39,773 bases of DNA, taken from positions 1 to 39,773 of the forward strand of contig JAEEKC010000111.1 of NCBI GenBank assembly GCA_016282215.1, in the 5' to 3' direction. Numbering within the stretch: the first letter of the stretch is position 1; each line of letters starts with the position of its first letter. Of the stretch, positions 6,958 to 15,429 are shown piece after piece. The position numbers and the translations under genes were made by a program. The notes under the pieces were generated by a model, which did not search any database, had not been told where the DNA came from, and worked only from the letters and a program-made list of their open reading frames with translations. The stretch comes from Lachnospiraceae bacterium. GTDB lineage: Bacteria; Bacillota; Clostridia; Lachnospirales; Lachnospiraceae.

Positions 6958-9915
6958 TCACTTTTTCCCCATTTTTTTATTCTGCTCATTTTGCAGATTC
7001 TTTCTCTGCTCCGGCTGGCCTATTTTCAGTTCTTTGTTTCTCTTTAATTCCTTTCCCAGGCCTCTGAACACCTTGTCTGAAAGGCTGCCGTCAGAGAGTT
7101 TCGGTCCTAACTGTTCGTTGAGTTCGGCGTAAGATTTTCCCTCCAACTCGCCTGATTTTTTCAGATGATCTGTCACCGCATCCTGCAAATTCTTATAGTC
7201 TCCTTCGCCGTTTTTGACAATGGCTTTTCGCATCTTCACTGAATGCTCGCCTGATAAAATCTGCAGGGTTACGATCTCTCCCAGCTTTTCATAACCCGCA
7301 TCAAGAGCCTGTTGGTCCGGAACCTGATCATGGCTGAATACCTTTTCGTTTCTGATATCTATATCCAGATCGTTCTTTGTATCCTCTTCGAAAATGGCAT
7401 TTGTCACCCGGCCTTCGAGTCCCATAAAGGGTACGGCATCCCCCATGCTCATGTCTTCAAGCTGCTTTTTGAACTTTGTTTTTAATTTGATCGCCTTATC
7501 CTTCAGTCTGAGCTTTTCCATGTAAACTTTTTCATAGGCCTCAAATCCTTCTTTCGGGTTCTGCAAAGAAATCACTTTTTCCCTGAATTGCCTGTCCTTT
7601 GCAATACGCTTTATTTCCTTTTCATAATTCTTATTAAACTTTTCCTTCTGCATGCCGGCAAGCATACGCTCCCCTTTGTCGGAGGTGAGAATTCCATCGA
7701 TTGATGTATTGTAAGACCATTTCAAAAAGTCCGCGGCCCGATCCCAGTTTTTCGGCAGTGAATCACCCGAGAGGATGCCATCATCCCATGTTGCGGCCGC
7801 GCCTGCGTTATTCGCCGCCTTTCGAACAAGCCTGCGCATTTGCGTGCGCTGATCAGCCACTTTGGCATGCTCATCTTTGATCTGCCGAGCCTGCGCATTT
7901 GCGTGAAGATTGCCAAAGCTGACATTCACTTCTTTTGCTTCCTTCTCGGTCTGCGCGCTGATCTCAGTCAGGCTCTTTCTTTCCTCGGCGCTTCCCGTAA
8001 ACTCCGGTCCGAGTGTGCCTCGTTTTTCATACACCTCCATGGTCTCTAGGAAACGCTCCGTCTTGTCCATGGCCTTCTGCGAAGTCTCGAGACGCTTTTT
8101 CCCGTTCCCGAAAACCGCCTTGTAAAAGACGTTTCTGGTCTTTTCGTACTGGGCGGCTGCCGTCTTGTATTCTCTCAGAGCCTGTTGCAGCTGCCTGAAA
8201 TCGCCTGTCTTTTCCTGTCCGCCACTAAGATCTGTCAGGGCGATCACCTTGTTCAGCGCCCTTGTCATATTCCTGTAGTATTCAGAACCCTCTTCCTTTG
8301 TAGCCTTTTTTCCCGGCTGATCAAAATTGGCATTTTTATCCTTCTGCGTGCTTATCAGCGCCTCTCTGTCCGCTACAAGTTTCCGGTGCATATCACCGAT
8401 CTCCTGCAAAAGGGCGATCTTATTGTTCACCTTTGAGATCTGCTTCCATTTCTCCCGCATCACCTCATCGGCCTGTTTCTCCGGCTGCTGTATCCCGGGC
8501 TGCTCATTTACGATCTCCCTGTTTTCTTTTTGCTGCTGCGGTGCGATCTGCTCTTCTTTAATTTCTTCTTTAATTTCTTCTTTCTGCTGTTCCTTTTGCT
8601 CTTCTTTAATCTCTTCTTTCTGCTCTTCTTTCTGCTCCTCCGGAATCACCATACCGACAGCCTGATCCTCCTTCGGACCATCGGGCGCTGCGGCCTGCTG
8701 CTCATTAACCGGATCATCCTGTTCTTTCTGATCCGCCTCATTTTCCAGTTCATCCTGCGCTTTTTTTTCTGCGTTTTCCCGCGCTTCCTGTGTGAGTTCC
8801 TCTTCGCATTTGGCAAGCGCATCCATGACCGGCGGATCTTCTGCATTGATAAACGCATCGAGTTCCTTACTCAGATCGGATGCTTTTCCTTTTTTCAAAA
8901 ACGCAAACGTCTTTTCCGGATCTTTCAGGATCCCCTCCTGCTTGATGGCCGCAGTACCCATCCCTTCCGTCACCTTGCAAACGGGCAGCATCTGGTCGCC
9001 GACCTGCTGCTGCGATGTTTCTATCTTAACGGACCCGAATATATGCATATTGTTTTCGAGACGCTCAGCGGCGTCTGAAATAGTTTTGCCATTGATCCTG
9101 TTTGAATCCATGCCATTGATGGCATAACGTACCTGGGCGACATCATCAAGATTATGGATCGTCAGCGTTTTTTCCTGCCTGTTTTCCGTCAGGACCAGAT
9201 TTTCATATCCGGCCTGCAAATGGGCCGTCACCGCAAAAGCATTGTTCGCCAGTTCTTCGCAGTTTTTCAGTTCTTCCTGCGAAACGGACTTTTCAAGAAA
9301 CCTTCTCGAATCTTCTGCATATACTTCCGCTCCGCCATGAGGGATTCCCAGAACAACTGTTTGCTCCATGCCGGTATAACATGTCTGCAGAATATTACCG
9401 ATCAGCAGTGACTGCCCTGCATAGTCTTCCATCTGCTTCGGATCGGAATAATCGATATTCGGCATCGTATATTCGGCAAGTTTATCCACCGTTGCCTTAT
9501 AAAGATTCGGCCAGATCATGAGTTTTTCCGGACTTGCTGCTACCGTGTTTCCGTCGCTGTCGAGTTCCTGAACCGCAGTTTCTCTGATAAAGTCATTAAA
9601 CTCTTCGACAGCATCCGTCAATTTCTCATGATCATTCGTGATATGATAGGCCTCATCCACCGACATGCCCTTTTCCGCGATCAGCCATATATAGAACTCT
9701 TCATAGTTCTCGCCATAAAACTCAAATGTATTTTGGCTGGCAGCCGCAAAATTACGGGGCTGAAATCTGGTCAGCAGGTTCACTTTTGCTTTTTCAAAAA
9801 TACCGAATCCGATCCCCAAATCATCTGCAATGTTTTCTGTCGGAATGGTAACGGATACATCCGTCGCCGGATCGATCAGGATCTGCTCTTCATTGATATT
9901 CTCAACTTCTTTCAT
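6958..9915 (-). CDS. Large charged helical protein of unknown function
   Basis: I do not recognise this 985-residue protein. It has no signal peptide or membrane segment, so it is probably cytoplasmic. Residues about 1-390 look globular (mixed helix/strand). About 390-500 is low complexity, very rich in Glu, Lys and Gln, with KEEIKEEQKEQ-type units (DNA about 8525-8645). The remainder is mostly predicted helical or coiled coil. A helical segment at about 545-613 (YYRNMTRALNKV...LREYKTAAAQYEK...GKKRLE) resembles in spacing a segment of the 946-residue protein at 21096-23936, suggesting a shared domain. The start at 9915 has GGGAG six bases upstream. It is preceded by a hairpin-containing gap after the EAL gene and may be co-transcribed with it. 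Confidence 0.8.
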   Translation of the reverse strand: MKEVENINEEQILIDPATDVSVTIPTENIADDLGIGFGIFEKAKVNLLTRFQPRNFAAASQNTFEFYGENYEEFYIWLIAEKGMSVDEAYHITNDHEKLTDAVEEFNDFIRETAVQELDSDGNTVAASPEKLMIWPNLYKATVDKLAEYTMPNIDYSDPKQMEDYAGQSLLIGNILQTCYTGMEQTVVLGIPHGGAEVYAEDSRRFLEKSVSQEELKNCEELANNAFAVTAHLQAGYENLVLTENRQEKTLTIHNLDDVAQVRYAINGMDSNRINGKTISDAAERLENNMHIFGSVKIETSQQQVGDQMLPVCKVTEGMGTAAIKQEGILKDPEKTFAFLKKGKASDLSKELDAFINAEDPPVMDALAKCEEELTQEARENAEKKAQDELENEADQKEQDDPVNEQQAAAPDGPKEDQAVGMVIPEEQKEEQKEEIKEEQKEQQKEEIKEEIKEEQIAPQQQKENREIVNEQPGIQQPEKQADEVMREKWKQISKVNNKIALLQEIGDMHRKLVADREALISTQKDKNANFDQPGKKATKEEGSEYYRNMTRALNKVIALTDLSGGQEKTGDFRQLQQALREYKTAAAQYEKTRNVFYKAVFGNGKKRLETSQKAMDKTERFLETMEVYEKRGTLGPEFTGSAEERKSLTEISAQTEKEAKEVNVSFGNLHANAQARQIKDEHAKVADQRTQMRRLVRKAANNAGAAATWDDGILSGDSLPKNWDRAADFLKWSYNTSIDGILTSDKGERMLAGMQKEKFNKNYEKEIKRIAKDRQFREKVISLQNPKEGFEAYEKVYMEKLRLKDKAIKLKTKFKKQLEDMSMGDAVPFMGLEGRVTNAIFEEDTKNDLDIDIRNEKVFSHDQVPDQQALDAGYEKLGEIVTLQILSGEHSVKMRKAIVKNGEGDYKNLQDAVTDHLKKSGELEGKSYAELNEQLGPKLSDGSLSDKVFRGLGKELKRNKELKIGQPEQRKNLQNEQNKKMGKK

Positions 9916-9964
9916 ATTGATCTCCCGAAATTTCTCATTCTTTTATTGAATCCGGTTTTTACTA

Positions 9965-9980
9965 CAGACAAAAATGTCTG
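9965..9980 (-). terminator. Small hairpin between the EAL gene and the 985-residue gene
   Basis: CAGACA-AAAA-TGTCTG is a perfect 6-bp stem, flanked by direct GTAGTA repeats on the minus strand. It has no proper T-tract, so termination is doubtful; it may be part of a leader for the following gene. Confidence 0.3.
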
Positions 9981-10038
9981 CCCTGTGTCATCTGTTCCTA
10001 CTACAAATACACCCCTGGTCCCGATTTGGTTGCACGGA

Positions 10039-12303
10039 TCAGAGTTTTTCAAAATCCTCTAAGGGCATGGGCTTTGCAAAATGATATCCCTGGAACAGTT
10101 TGCACCCCATGTCAGCCAGCATCCTGTACTGTTCTTCCAATTCCACGCCCTCGGTCAGCGCCGTAATGCCCAGTTCCTGGGACATTTTAATGATGTGCTG
10201 CAAAATGATGGAGGTTCTCTCATCATCTTTGGCATTTTGCAGGAACATCATATCGATCTTCAATACATCGATGGGCATGTCCTTGAGCATATTGAAGGAA
10301 GAATAACCGCTGCCGAAATCATCCATTTCCACGATAAATCCCGCCTGCCTGAACTGCTCCAAAACATCGATCCTGCGGGCTGCATCGGACATCATAACGG
10401 ATTCCGTGATCTCGATCCTGAGTTTCTTCGGTTCCACCCGGTATTCTTCTACCAGGTTTTTGATCTCATCAACCACATCCATGAAGTAAAAATCCCTGGG
10501 TGAGATATTGACGGAAATAAACTGCCCCCTGCCCTCTGTTTTCCACTTTGCCAGGGTTTCGCAGGCACAGCGCCACATATGCAGATCCACCTGTGCGATC
10601 ATGCCGTTTTTCTCAAGAACGGGAAGAAAGAGGCTCGGGGATAAAAGTCCTTTTTCCGGGTGGATCCAGCGCACAAGCGCCTCTGCTCCCACGATCTTTC
10701 CAGTGCCATCCACAATGGCCTGGAAATACGGCAGGATCTGTCCTTCCCGAAGGGCCCTTGTCAGTTCAGCCGAGATCTGCTGGCTGAAGAGGGCTTTTTT
10801 GCGCATTTCGTCATTATACCAGGCAATATGCACCTGATACTCTTCCTTGACCGTGGAAAAAGCAATCCTGGCGCGGTCAAACATCACGGATACATCGATC
10901 CCCGTTTCCACCGCCCGGTACACGCCGATATGGATCAAAATGCTATGCGTGTTTTCTCCGTCTTCCACTTCAAAATCCGAAAGGATCTGTTCCATGTAAC
11001 CTGTATCAAACTCCACTGCCGGCATGCAGACGCCGAAGGTATCGCCCACCAGCCTGCCTGCCACGCCATGCTGTGACAGCCCTTTGCCGATCCGGTCGGC
11101 AATACTGCAAAGCACCCGGTCCCCGAAGGCCATGCCGTAGACTTCATTGATCATCTTAAACTCGCTGATGTCGGAATAAATGATCAGATATTCCGTATCG
11201 GGATGGGTATCCATGAGTTTTTTTGTCTGCTCATAGAGATATTCCCTGTTATACAGGCCTGTCAACTGGTCATGGGTTGCATTGTAGCGTTCCCTCTGCA
11301 GTTCCAGCTCCTGCTTTGTATAATCCTCCGCACTGATAAAGCAGCCCACCGTCCGCTGGTGGTCATCGATCACGGCATGCTTTTCCAGCACGAAATACCG
11401 TGTCTGGTCCTCGCCGTCTTTGATCTCCTTTTTCCGCGACCATTCACTGCCGTGCAGATCGATCGCACCGAAAGTTTCTTCCAGATAGGCTGCGGCCATG
11501 GCAAAATTCTCATCTTTAATATCCGCCAGTTTGATCCCGGAATCATTTGCCCAGATGCACTGCCCGGTCACATCAAAAAAGAACAGGCTCTCCTGCATAT
11601 CCGCTGCCAGGTTTGCCAGCATGCTGTCCAAAAGCCGCATGGGCCTGTAGTGAAGGGAAAAATAAAAAGCCAGAATCCCGAAGGCACCGAAGCCGATCAT
11701 GGACCGGTCAACCGGTGTACCCGAAGCAATATAGAAAGTCTCCCAGAGACCGACTGCAGACATGGAGATAAAGATCACGGAAAACCGTTCGGAATAGATC
11801 TTGGGAGAGTGCATGGTCTTGATGAAAAATACCATCAAGATAAACAGAAAGATGCCGTAGTCCAGCATCCTGTGAAAGGCCTGTCCGTTATAGGCCACGA
11901 GTTTAAAATAGATCTCATCATCGACCAGGATCTCTTCTGTCGAAAAGGCCTGACCGAAGAATGGGTTTAGTGCATACTGCACCACATCAGCGATCAGCAG
12001 CAGATAGACACCGATCTGCAGCAGTTTGTTTTTCCAGGTGATACCGCAATACTGCATGGTAAAATACAGCAGCGCAAAGATCACCGCATCCATACCGAGG
12101 AAATACACATAATAACCGACCGTCGCCGTCATTCTGTCCACGGAACTGATGATGATCAGGTTTCCGAGCACCGGCGGGATCAGCATTGCCAGCAAAAAAG
12201 TGACAGCCTTCCGGATCGGTTTCCGGCTGCTTGCCGCCATCACCGCGCAGATACCGCAGGCCACAGCCATGACTGCGAAGATCAATGAATATTGTGCTCT
12301 CAT
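10039..12303 (-). CDS. Membrane c-di-GMP phosphodiesterase with degenerate GGDEF and intact EAL domain
   Basis: The protein (754 residues from the ATG at 12303) begins with about seven membrane helices (1-220), then a PAS-like region (about 225-320), a GGDEF domain (about 330-480) and an EAL domain (about 495-754). The GGDEF signature is VGDTF at 419-423, which should prevent diguanylate cyclase activity. The EAL domain keeps E541-A542-L543 in GAEALVRW, and the metal and catalytic motifs SVNIS, IEITES, DDFGSGYSS and TEGVE. It should therefore hydrolyse c-di-GMP. A GTG at 12312 directly abuts the upstream stop codon, but AGGTGG lies five bases before the ATG at 12303, so that start is preferred. 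It is translationally linked to the zinc-ribbon gene upstream. Confidence 0.92.
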   Translation of the reverse strand: MRAQYSLIFAVMAVACGICAVMAASSRKPIRKAVTFLLAMLIPPVLGNLIIISSVDRMTATVGYYVYFLGMDAVIFALLYFTMQYCGITWKNKLLQIGVYLLLIADVVQYALNPFFGQAFSTEEILVDDEIYFKLVAYNGQAFHRMLDYGIFLFILMVFFIKTMHSPKIYSERFSVIFISMSAVGLWETFYIASGTPVDRSMIGFGAFGILAFYFSLHYRPMRLLDSMLANLAADMQESLFFFDVTGQCIWANDSGIKLADIKDENFAMAAAYLEETFGAIDLHGSEWSRKKEIKDGEDQTRYFVLEKHAVIDDHQRTVGCFISAEDYTKQELELQRERYNATHDQLTGLYNREYLYEQTKKLMDTHPDTEYLIIYSDISEFKMINEVYGMAFGDRVLCSIADRIGKGLSQHGVAGRLVGDTFGVCMPAVEFDTGYMEQILSDFEVEDGENTHSILIHIGVYRAVETGIDVSVMFDRARIAFSTVKEEYQVHIAWYNDEMRKKALFSQQISAELTRALREGQILPYFQAIVDGTGKIVGAEALVRWIHPEKGLLSPSLFLPVLEKNGMIAQVDLHMWRCACETLAKWKTEGRGQFISVNISPRDFYFMDVVDEIKNLVEEYRVEPKKLRIEITESVMMSDAARRIDVLEQFRQAGFIVEMDDFGSGYSSFNMLKDMPIDVLKIDMMFLQNAKDDERTSIILQHIIKMSQELGITALTEGVELEEQYRMLADMGCKLFQGYHFAKPMPLEDFEKL

Positions 12304-12312
12304 ATTCCCCAC

Positions 12313-12765
12313 CTATCTTTTAAACCGCACCTTACCGGCAGAATTGTTCTGGTTTTCTGCAAACGGATTCTTTTTTCTGAGACTGAAGGCAGTCACACCA
12401 AATGCCTGCTTTAAGTCGCCTGTCAGGCTCGCATAGCACTCCTTGCAGTATCTTCCACCGCTGATCTTCTTACCGCATTTATGACAGGTCAGAAAGTAAT
12501 CCTCTTCATTGGCAACCGCCAGCTCTCCGCTTTCCAGACAATATTCCACCACTTCACGGCTGATGCCGGTTTCATAGACGATATCTTTTATAGTCGCGCC
12601 CTGGTTTGCCCGCAGGAACTCAGAGATCACGCCGAAATCATCAAGCTGGATGTTCCCACACGCCGGACAGATATAACTGCCCAGTCCGTGATACTCAAGT
12701 TTTGTTCCGCATTTTTCGCATTCTGTCGGTACTTTGACCGGACTGATATGGATATCTTCACTCAT
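12313..12765 (-). CDS. Zinc-ribbon / helix-turn-helix protein, possible regulator
   Basis: This 150-residue protein has an N-terminal zinc ribbon (CEKCG at 16-20, CPACG near 33-37), a helix-turn-helix-like middle (about 45-82; ATIKDIVYETGISREVVEYCL) and a second Cys-rich ribbon (CHKCG, YCKECY). This resembles the small regulator-like YvyF proteins of flagellar operons, so a link to motility or c-di-GMP control is plausible but inferred. It is the first gene of a two-gene unit and its TAG stop is immediately followed by the region that starts the EAL gene. Its 5' leader carries copy 1 of the repeated leader motif, after a TTGACA/TAAAAT promoter. Confidence 0.75.
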   Translation of the reverse strand: MSEDIHISPVKVPTECEKCGTKLEYHGLGSYICPACGNIQLDDFGVISEFLRANQGATIKDIVYETGISREVVEYCLESGELAVANEEDYFLTCHKCGKKISGGRYCKECYASLTGDLKQAFGVTAFSLRKKNPFAENQNNSAGKVRFKR

Positions 12766-12790
12766 GTTTGTTTCCCCGAATTCATTATTT

Positions 12791-12831
12791 GTTTTTCGGC
12801 TTCGTATTTTTCATAACGGACTTTACACTAC
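12791..12831 (-). promoter_or_regulatory. Leader motif copy 1 (zinc-ribbon/EAL operon)
   Basis: On the minus strand it begins GTAGTGTAAAGTCCG, then TTATGAAAAATACG (hairpin CGT[T]AT-GAAAA-ATACG), then AAGCCGAAAAAC. It starts about 18 bases after the predicted transcription start and ends 25 bases before the start codon. Its CGT/ACG closing pairs replace CGG/CCG in copy 4, a compensatory change that keeps the stem. Confidence 0.7.
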
Positions 12832-12855
12832 TTTTTTTGGAAGCCTATAAAGAAT

Positions 12856-12885
12856 ATTTTACCTATTCCAAGCCCCTGTTGTCAA
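12856..12885 (-). promoter_or_regulatory. Sigma-A-type promoter for the zinc-ribbon/EAL operon
   Basis: On the minus strand a perfect TTGACA (12880-12885) is followed after 18 bases by TAAAAT (12856-12861). Transcription would start near 12849, giving a leader of about 84 bases that contains motif copy 1. Confidence 0.7.
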
Positions 12886-12925
12886 GGTTACCCAGTCTCT
12901 CAACCTCCGTATTTTCAATAGTTTT

Positions 12926-13510
12926 TCAAAGAGACTTTCTGTTGGCAAGGTACCCGATAACTGCACCGATGATCCCGCCGATGATATGAGACAGATTAGC
13001 GATATCATCCCTGACAAAGATTGCCTGAATGATCTGGCCGCCGATAAAGATCAGAGCGATCAGAATAAAGGTCACGGGGATCTGGCCTGCCTTAAACTCC
13101 GTAAAGGAAGTCATCAGGATAAATGCAAAGACCACACAACTGGCACCGCAGAGCATCACCTTCGGGAACAGGATGAAGTTCACCAGTCCCGTTGCAAATG
13201 CCGTGATCACCATCACCTGGATCAGCATTTTGCTGCCGTACTTTTCTTCCAGCATGGGACCGAGCAGCAGGATATAGGTGATATTCCCGAAAAAATGATC
13301 CCATCCGCTATGGCCGAAGATATGGGTAAAAAAACGAAGATAAGTCAGCGGCGATGCCAGGGAATACCGGTAGGTGGAAAACAAAAGCTGCGTTGCCGCC
13401 CCGCCGGTCAGTGCGCCGATCAGAAGCGATATCAGGCAGATCAGCGAAAAGACAAGGGTCACAGGTGCGTTAAATGTAATCTTCAGTTTCTGCATATTCA
13501 ATTTCTTCAT
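12926..13510 (-). CDS. Rhomboid-family intramembrane serine protease
   Basis: This 194-residue protein has about six membrane helices. The rhomboid signature is visible: HxxxN-like HFFGN (Asn76), LLLGPMLEEKYG, the catalytic serine in GAS (Ser124) and the catalytic histidine in NLSHIIGG (His175). Rhomboids cleave membrane-spanning helices of substrate proteins. The residue after the catalytic serine is Cys rather than the usual Gly of GxSG (reads CGASC), a conservative deviation that probably still allows activity. AAGGA lies about 11 bases before the start. It follows the hydrogenase operon terminator and may be transcribed alone or by read-through. Confidence 0.88.
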   Translation of the reverse strand: MKKLNMQKLKITFNAPVTLVFSLICLISLLIGALTGGAATQLLFSTYRYSLASPLTYLRFFTHIFGHSGWDHFFGNITYILLLGPMLEEKYGSKMLIQVMVITAFATGLVNFILFPKVMLCGASCVVFAFILMTSFTEFKAGQIPVTFILIALIFIGGQIIQAIFVRDDIANLSHIIGGIIGAVIGYLANRKSL

Positions 13511-13591
13511 GGATTTGCATTTCCTTATTGATCAGAATTATAAGCTTCGAATTTTAAAAATCCGCATGGTTTTGAATCGTTGCCATATAAG

Positions 13592-13628
13592 CAGGCAAAC
13601 CCCGCAGCCGCGCTGCGGGGTTTGCCTG
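13592..13628 (-). terminator. Strong hairpin after hydA
   Basis: A perfect 17-bp stem (CAGGCAAACCCCGCAGC with GCTGCGGGGTTTGCCTG, three-base loop) starts eight bases after the hydA stop. There is no clear T-tract on the minus strand, so it may act as a partial terminator or protect the 3' end of the mRNA. Confidence 0.6.
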
Positions 13629-13636
13629 AAAACTCA

Positions 13637-15415
13637 TCACTCTTCAATATCGTTGAAGCCCACCCGTCCTTCATAGGTGGTATGCAGCAGTTCATGGGCC
13701 TTGTGTCCGTTCGGCTCGCCGAGGAATTTCTCATACAGATCAAGGATCTGCGGATTGTTGTGGGATTGGCGGATGGTCTGTTTCTCATCTTCGGAGTACA
13801 GTGCCTGCGCCCTCTTTTCCTTGTAGGTATCGAGGATATCATCATCCTCATCAGGCAGGAAGAACTCTCTGACATAAGGCTGTCCGCCACCGTTGATGCA
13901 GCCGCCGGGACATCCCATGATCTCGATGAACTGGTATTTTGATTTTCCTTCCCGGATTTCATCAAGGAGCACCTTGGCCGCCTTCATACCTGAAGCGATG
14001 GCAACCCATACCTTTGTTCCTTCGATATCCACCTCTGCTTCCCTCAGTCCGCCGTCATGGCCGCGGACTTCCGTAAACTCGATGGGTTCTGCTTCTTTTC
14101 CGGACAGTTTGTAATAAGCGGTACGAAGCGCTGCTTCCATCACGCCGCCGGTGACACCAAAGATAACAGCCGCGCCGGTGTACTGTCCCATGATATCGCG
14201 GTCCCATTCCTCATCGGGAAGCATATTGTAAATGATACCACCGCGCTTGATCATGCGGGCCAGCTCTCTGGTGGTGATGACTGCATCCACATCAGGGATA
14301 CCATTCACTTTCAGCTGCTCTCTTTCCTTCTCAAACTTCTTGGCCGTACAAGGCATAACGGATACGACAAAGACATCCTCAGGTGCCACATCATGCTCTT
14401 TCGCCCAGTAACTCTTGATGATCGCACCCTGCATCTGATGGGGCGATTTGCAGGAAGACAGGTGATCTAAAAGATCGGAATAATTATACTCTGCGTAGTT
14501 GACCCAGCCGGGCGAACAGGAAGTGATCATGGGCAGGACACCGTCATTTTTCAGTCTGCCGATCAACTCGGTTGCCTCTTCCATAATGGTCAGGTCAGCG
14601 CCGAAGTTTACGTCATATACCCTGGAAAAACCAAGCCTTCTCATGGCTGCGATCATCTTGCCGGTTGTGGGGGTTCCGATCTTGTATCCGAATTCTTCAC
14701 CGATGGCTGCACGGACTGCAGGCGCTGCCTGTGCAATGACCACCTTGCCCTCTGCAAGGGCCTTATCTACTTTATCGATCTCGGAATGCTCCATCAGCGC
14801 GCCGGTAGGACAAACATTGACGCACTGGCCGCACTGGATGCAGGGCGAATCCGTAAAGGATCTGTCACCGGCAGGGGAAACAAAGGTTTCAAAGCCACGT
14901 CCCTCATAGCCGAGAATGCCGAGTCCATGGGCGTTCTTACATCTCTCGATACAGCGTCCGCAAAGGATACACTTGGAAGTATCACGCACCAGGGACGGTG
15001 CCACTTTATCCAAATGCACCTCGGAGTGTACGCCGCCGAACACATCTGCCCTGGCGCCGGTTACATTGGCTACGTGGAGCAGCTCGCACTTTCCGTTTTT
15101 ATCACACTGCTGGCAGAACTGGTTATGATCGGAAAGCAGAAGCTCTACGCTCATTCTTCTCGCTGCGGTAGCGGCCGGTGAGGAAATGGTGATCTCCATA
15201 CCGTCATTTACCGGATAGACGCAGCTGGCAACCAGGCCTCTTGCACCTTTCACTTCTACCAGACAGACGCGGCAGGAACCCCTGTTGCATTCCCCGTGGT
15301 TAAAATCGCAAAGGGAAGGGATCTCGTAACCGCATTTTCTTGCCGCCTCCAAAATGGTAAGGCCTTCTTCGACCTGATGGCGGACACCTTCGATCTTTAT
15401 ATTTACTAATGCCAT
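13637..15415 (-). CDS. hydA: [FeFe] hydrogenase catalytic subunit (HydA/HndD type) with TSCSP variant
   Basis: This 592-residue subunit reduces protons or oxidises H2 at the H-cluster. In order: a [2Fe-2S] ferredoxin domain (SLCDFNHGECNRGSCRVC), a His-Cys3 [4Fe-4S] motif (HNQFCQQCDKNGKC), two [4Fe-4S] motifs (CILCGRCIERC, CIQCGQCVNVC) and the H-cluster domain (about 215-575). H-cluster motifs are TSCSPGW (Cys300), MPCTAKKFE and EIMGCPGGCINGGGQP. The first is normally TSCCP; here the second Cys, the usual proton-relay residue, is Ser301 (codon TCG). GGGAGGG lies nine bases before the start. The gene follows hydB by 14 bases, forming the HydABC set that couples H2 to NADH and ferredoxin. Bifurcation is inferred from the subunit set. 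Confidence 0.95.
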   Translation of the reverse strand: MALVNIKIEGVRHQVEEGLTILEAARKCGYEIPSLCDFNHGECNRGSCRVCLVEVKGARGLVASCVYPVNDGMEITISSPAATAARRMSVELLLSDHNQFCQQCDKNGKCELLHVANVTGARADVFGGVHSEVHLDKVAPSLVRDTSKCILCGRCIERCKNAHGLGILGYEGRGFETFVSPAGDRSFTDSPCIQCGQCVNVCPTGALMEHSEIDKVDKALAEGKVVIAQAAPAVRAAIGEEFGYKIGTPTTGKMIAAMRRLGFSRVYDVNFGADLTIMEEATELIGRLKNDGVLPMITSCSPGWVNYAEYNYSDLLDHLSSCKSPHQMQGAIIKSYWAKEHDVAPEDVFVVSVMPCTAKKFEKEREQLKVNGIPDVDAVITTRELARMIKRGGIIYNMLPDEEWDRDIMGQYTGAAVIFGVTGGVMEAALRTAYYKLSGKEAEPIEFTEVRGHDGGLREAEVDIEGTKVWVAIASGMKAAKVLLDEIREGKSKYQFIEIMGCPGGCINGGGQPYVREFFLPDEDDDILDTYKEKRAQALYSEDEKQTIRQSHNNPQILDLYEKFLGEPNGHKAHELLHTTYEGRVGFNDIEE

Positions 15416-15429
15416 CTTCTATACCCTCC

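Noticed and set aside
12766..12860. c-di-GMP riboswitch before the EAL operon
   Set aside because: The leader lacks the conserved GEMM-I and GEMM-II sequence blocks that I know; it carries the five-copy motif instead, which also precedes genes unrelated to c-di-GMP.
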